A stretch of DNA of 7,433 nucleotides, from assembly GCA_015662405.1 (NCBI GenBank), contig DQUE01000028.1, positions 1-7,433 on the forward strand, in the 5' to 3' direction. The stretch comes from Sulfurimonas autotrophica. Lineage in GTDB: Bacteria > Campylobacterota > Campylobacteria > Campylobacterales > Sulfurimonadaceae. Position 1 is the stretch's first letter. The number at the start of each line of letters is the position of its first letter. The position numbers were made by a program, and so were the translations under genes. Positions 6,443 through 7,433 of the stretch are shown here, in pieces. Under the pieces are notes generated by a model. The model was not told the origin of the DNA and did no database searches. It saw nothing but the letters and a program-made list of their open reading frames with translations.

Positions 6443-6450
6443 GGTATCAT
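6442..6450 (+). promoter_or_regulatory. extended -10 promoter of the SPOR-protein/trpE unit
   Basis: TGGTATCAT (6442-6450) is a TGN-extended -10 with hexamer TATCAT. A start near 6457 would leave about 22 bases before the ATG at 6479, with GAGG at 6468-6471 spaced 7 bases from it. The upstream sequence is T-rich, as is usual for sigma-70 promoters in this phylum. It would serve the SPOR-domain gene and trpE 16 bases beyond it. Confidence 0.5.
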
Positions 6451-6478
6451 AAAGCAAATAAAAAATTGAGGTACTACT

Positions 6479-7138
6479 ATGAATGATAAAAATGAATTAA
6501 GCGATATTGTCCTAAACAAAAATGGCTCATCAAGTTCCAATAAAAAAGTAATTCTTGCTGTTGCAACATTAGGTATTATTTTAATCGTAGTAGTTATGCT
6601 CATGAACTCACTTAGTTCAAAAGGTACAGAGAATCTACCACAAGCAGTATTGCCACCAAAACCTCAAACACAAGCTCCTATAGAAGAAGAGCCTCTCTTT
6701 GAAGATGTAGCAGTAATAGAAGAGCATAGTGTAAGTGATGAAGATTTAGATAAAATTGCTCAAAAACTCAAACAAGAGAGTACAGAAGAAGAAAAAATAG
6801 TTGTCACACCAAAAATAGTTGTTACACCAAAAAAAGAGATCGTAAAAAAGACAAAAACAGTATCAAAACCTCAATCAACACCAAAACCTCAAGCGACATC
6901 AAAAGTAAAATATTATATACAAGTTGGTTCGTTTTCAAAATCTAAACCTAGCAAAAAATTTCTACAATCTATCACAGATTTAGGCTACTCATACACTAAT
7001 TATTATGAAGTAAAACAAAATGGCAAAACACTGAACAAAGTACTGATTGGTCCATTTACAACACAGAAAAAAGCAAATGATGCTAAACGTGTTATTCGTG
7101 CTAAAATCGAGCCGGGTGCATTTTTAGTAAAATTATAA
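6479..7138 (+). CDS. membrane-anchored SPOR-domain protein
   Basis: SPOR domains bind denuded glycan strands of septal peptidoglycan, and proteins of this layout (short cytoplasmic head, one membrane helix, periplasmic linker, C-terminal SPOR) often act in cell division. The 219 residues show a cytoplasmic N-terminus (1-22), a membrane helix (about 24-42; VILAVATLGIILIVVVMLM), and a Pro-, Glu- and Lys-rich linker (50-142). The SPOR domain (about 143-219) starts YYIQVGSFSK and contains KVLIGPFTTQKKANDAK. The linker has a short acidic half (EEEPLFEDVAVIEE) followed by a basic half built from repeats. C. jejuni has a similar protein at the same locus (Cj0404 type). It is neither clearly FtsN nor DamX, so no symbol is given. 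Its own promoter precedes it, and trpE follows 16 bases after the stop. Confidence 0.88.
   Translation: MNDKNELSDIVLNKNGSSSSNKKVILAVATLGIILIVVVMLMNSLSSKGTENLPQAVLPPKPQTQAPIEEEPLFEDVAVIEEHSVSDEDLDKIAQKLKQESTEEEKIVVTPKIVVTPKKEIVKKTKTVSKPQSTPKPQATSKVKYYIQVGSFSKSKPSKKFLQSITDLGYSYTNYYEVKQNGKTLNKVLIGPFTTQKKANDAKRVIRAKIEPGAFLVKL
6794..6829 (+). repeat. 18-bp tandem duplication in the SPOR linker
   Basis: Two in-frame copies of an 18-base unit (6794-6811 and 6812-6829) code K-I-V-V-T-P twice and differ at one base (GTC versus GTT). A looser repeat, KPQ-S-T-P followed by KPQ-A-T-S (about 6866-6901), follows. This is a typical slippage-generated length polymorphism in a flexible periplasmic linker. 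Confidence 0.8.
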
Positions 7139-7154
7139 TTTTACAAGGTAAGCA

Positions 7155-7433
7155 TTGATATACTCTAAACAATTTACACAAGATCAGTTAGCTCCTATTG
7201 CTGTTTATTCAAAACTGAAAGAACTCTTTAAAGAGGAAGTCACCTACCTCTTTGAGAGTGCTGGACAAAGTGAAGGAAACTACAGTTTTATTTGTATAGG
7301 TGCAAGAGAACGTCTGCAATATATAGATGATAAGACAATTTATACAGATAAAAATGGTACAAAACACAAAAAAGAAGAGAATCCCTTCTCTTTTTTTAAA
7401 AAAGTATTATAAAACCATAGACTTTAACAAATA
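7155..7433 (+). CDS. trpE: anthranilate synthase component I (TrpE), N-terminal part, frame broken
   Basis: TrpE, with TrpG, makes anthranilate from chorismate, the first step specific to tryptophan. The visible residues are the N-terminal regulatory part: APIAVYSKLKELF, then YLFESAGQSEGNYSFICIG (31-49). The latter corresponds to the LLES element near the tryptophan feedback site in known TrpE proteins. The start is TTG 7155 with AAGG at 7145-7148, 6 bases upstream. The frame stops at TAA 7410-7412 after 85 codons. From about 7402 the +1 frame reads KYYKTIDFNK to the window end, which looks like the expected continuation after ENPFSFFKK. The gene is therefore probably frameshifted by one extra base in the T7A6 run (7391-7403) and also cut by the window edge. 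It could be a true mutation, a switchable tract or a sequencing error. PabB is a less likely paralogue. Confidence 0.75.

Noticed and set aside
1..7433. A mobile element, defence system or CRISPR array
   Set aside because: Gene content and order are those of a conserved Campylobacterota core locus; no transposase, integrase, direct-repeat array or att-like repeat is visible.

Overview
The window reads as low-GC chromosomal DNA of a Campylobacterota (epsilonproteobacterial) species, most likely a free-living Sulfurimonas-type relative. This rests on the gene order cvpA-fur-lysS-glyA-DUF1882-SPOR protein, which I know from Campylobacter jejuni and its relatives, and on close recalled resemblance of Fur, LysS and the DUF1882 protein to their C. 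jejuni counterparts. No database search was possible. Most of the region is core housekeeping sequence. I see no tRNA, rRNA, CRISPR array, insertion sequence or phage gene.

Layout. Positions 1-135 hold the last 44 codons of an unrecognised rightward gene. It converges, with a 4-base gap, on a leftward class II DAHP synthase gene (140-1489), the entry enzyme of the shikimate pathway. A 122-base divergent promoter region (1490-1611) follows. It carries an extended -10 for the leftward gene, a TATAAT for the rightward genes, and a small inverted repeat in the leftward promoter. The rightward unit opens with a broken reading frame of about 89 codons (1612-1880) whose C-terminus looks like the end of a GGDEF (diguanylate cyclase) domain. 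It then runs cvpA (start corrected to 1870), fur and lysS with overlaps or gaps of at most 21 bases.

A 103-base gap with two small hairpins and a -10 element separates lysS from glyA. The DUF1882 gene begins 9 bases after glyA. After another promoter-bearing gap (61 bases) come a membrane-anchored SPOR-domain protein and, 16 bases further, the start of trpE. The trpE frame closes after 85 codons. A TrpE-like continuation is readable in the +1 frame from about 7402 to the window end, so the gene appears frameshifted at a T7A6 homopolymer.

The genes do not form one pathway. They combine aromatic amino acid synthesis (DAHP synthase, TrpE), iron regulation (Fur), translation and one-carbon metabolism (LysS, GlyA), and envelope functions (CvpA, SPOR). 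Points most worth a second look are the GGDEF-like remnant with two slippery A8 tracts, the trpE frameshift, and a possible primase/polymerase-like (AEP) signature in the DUF1882 protein.
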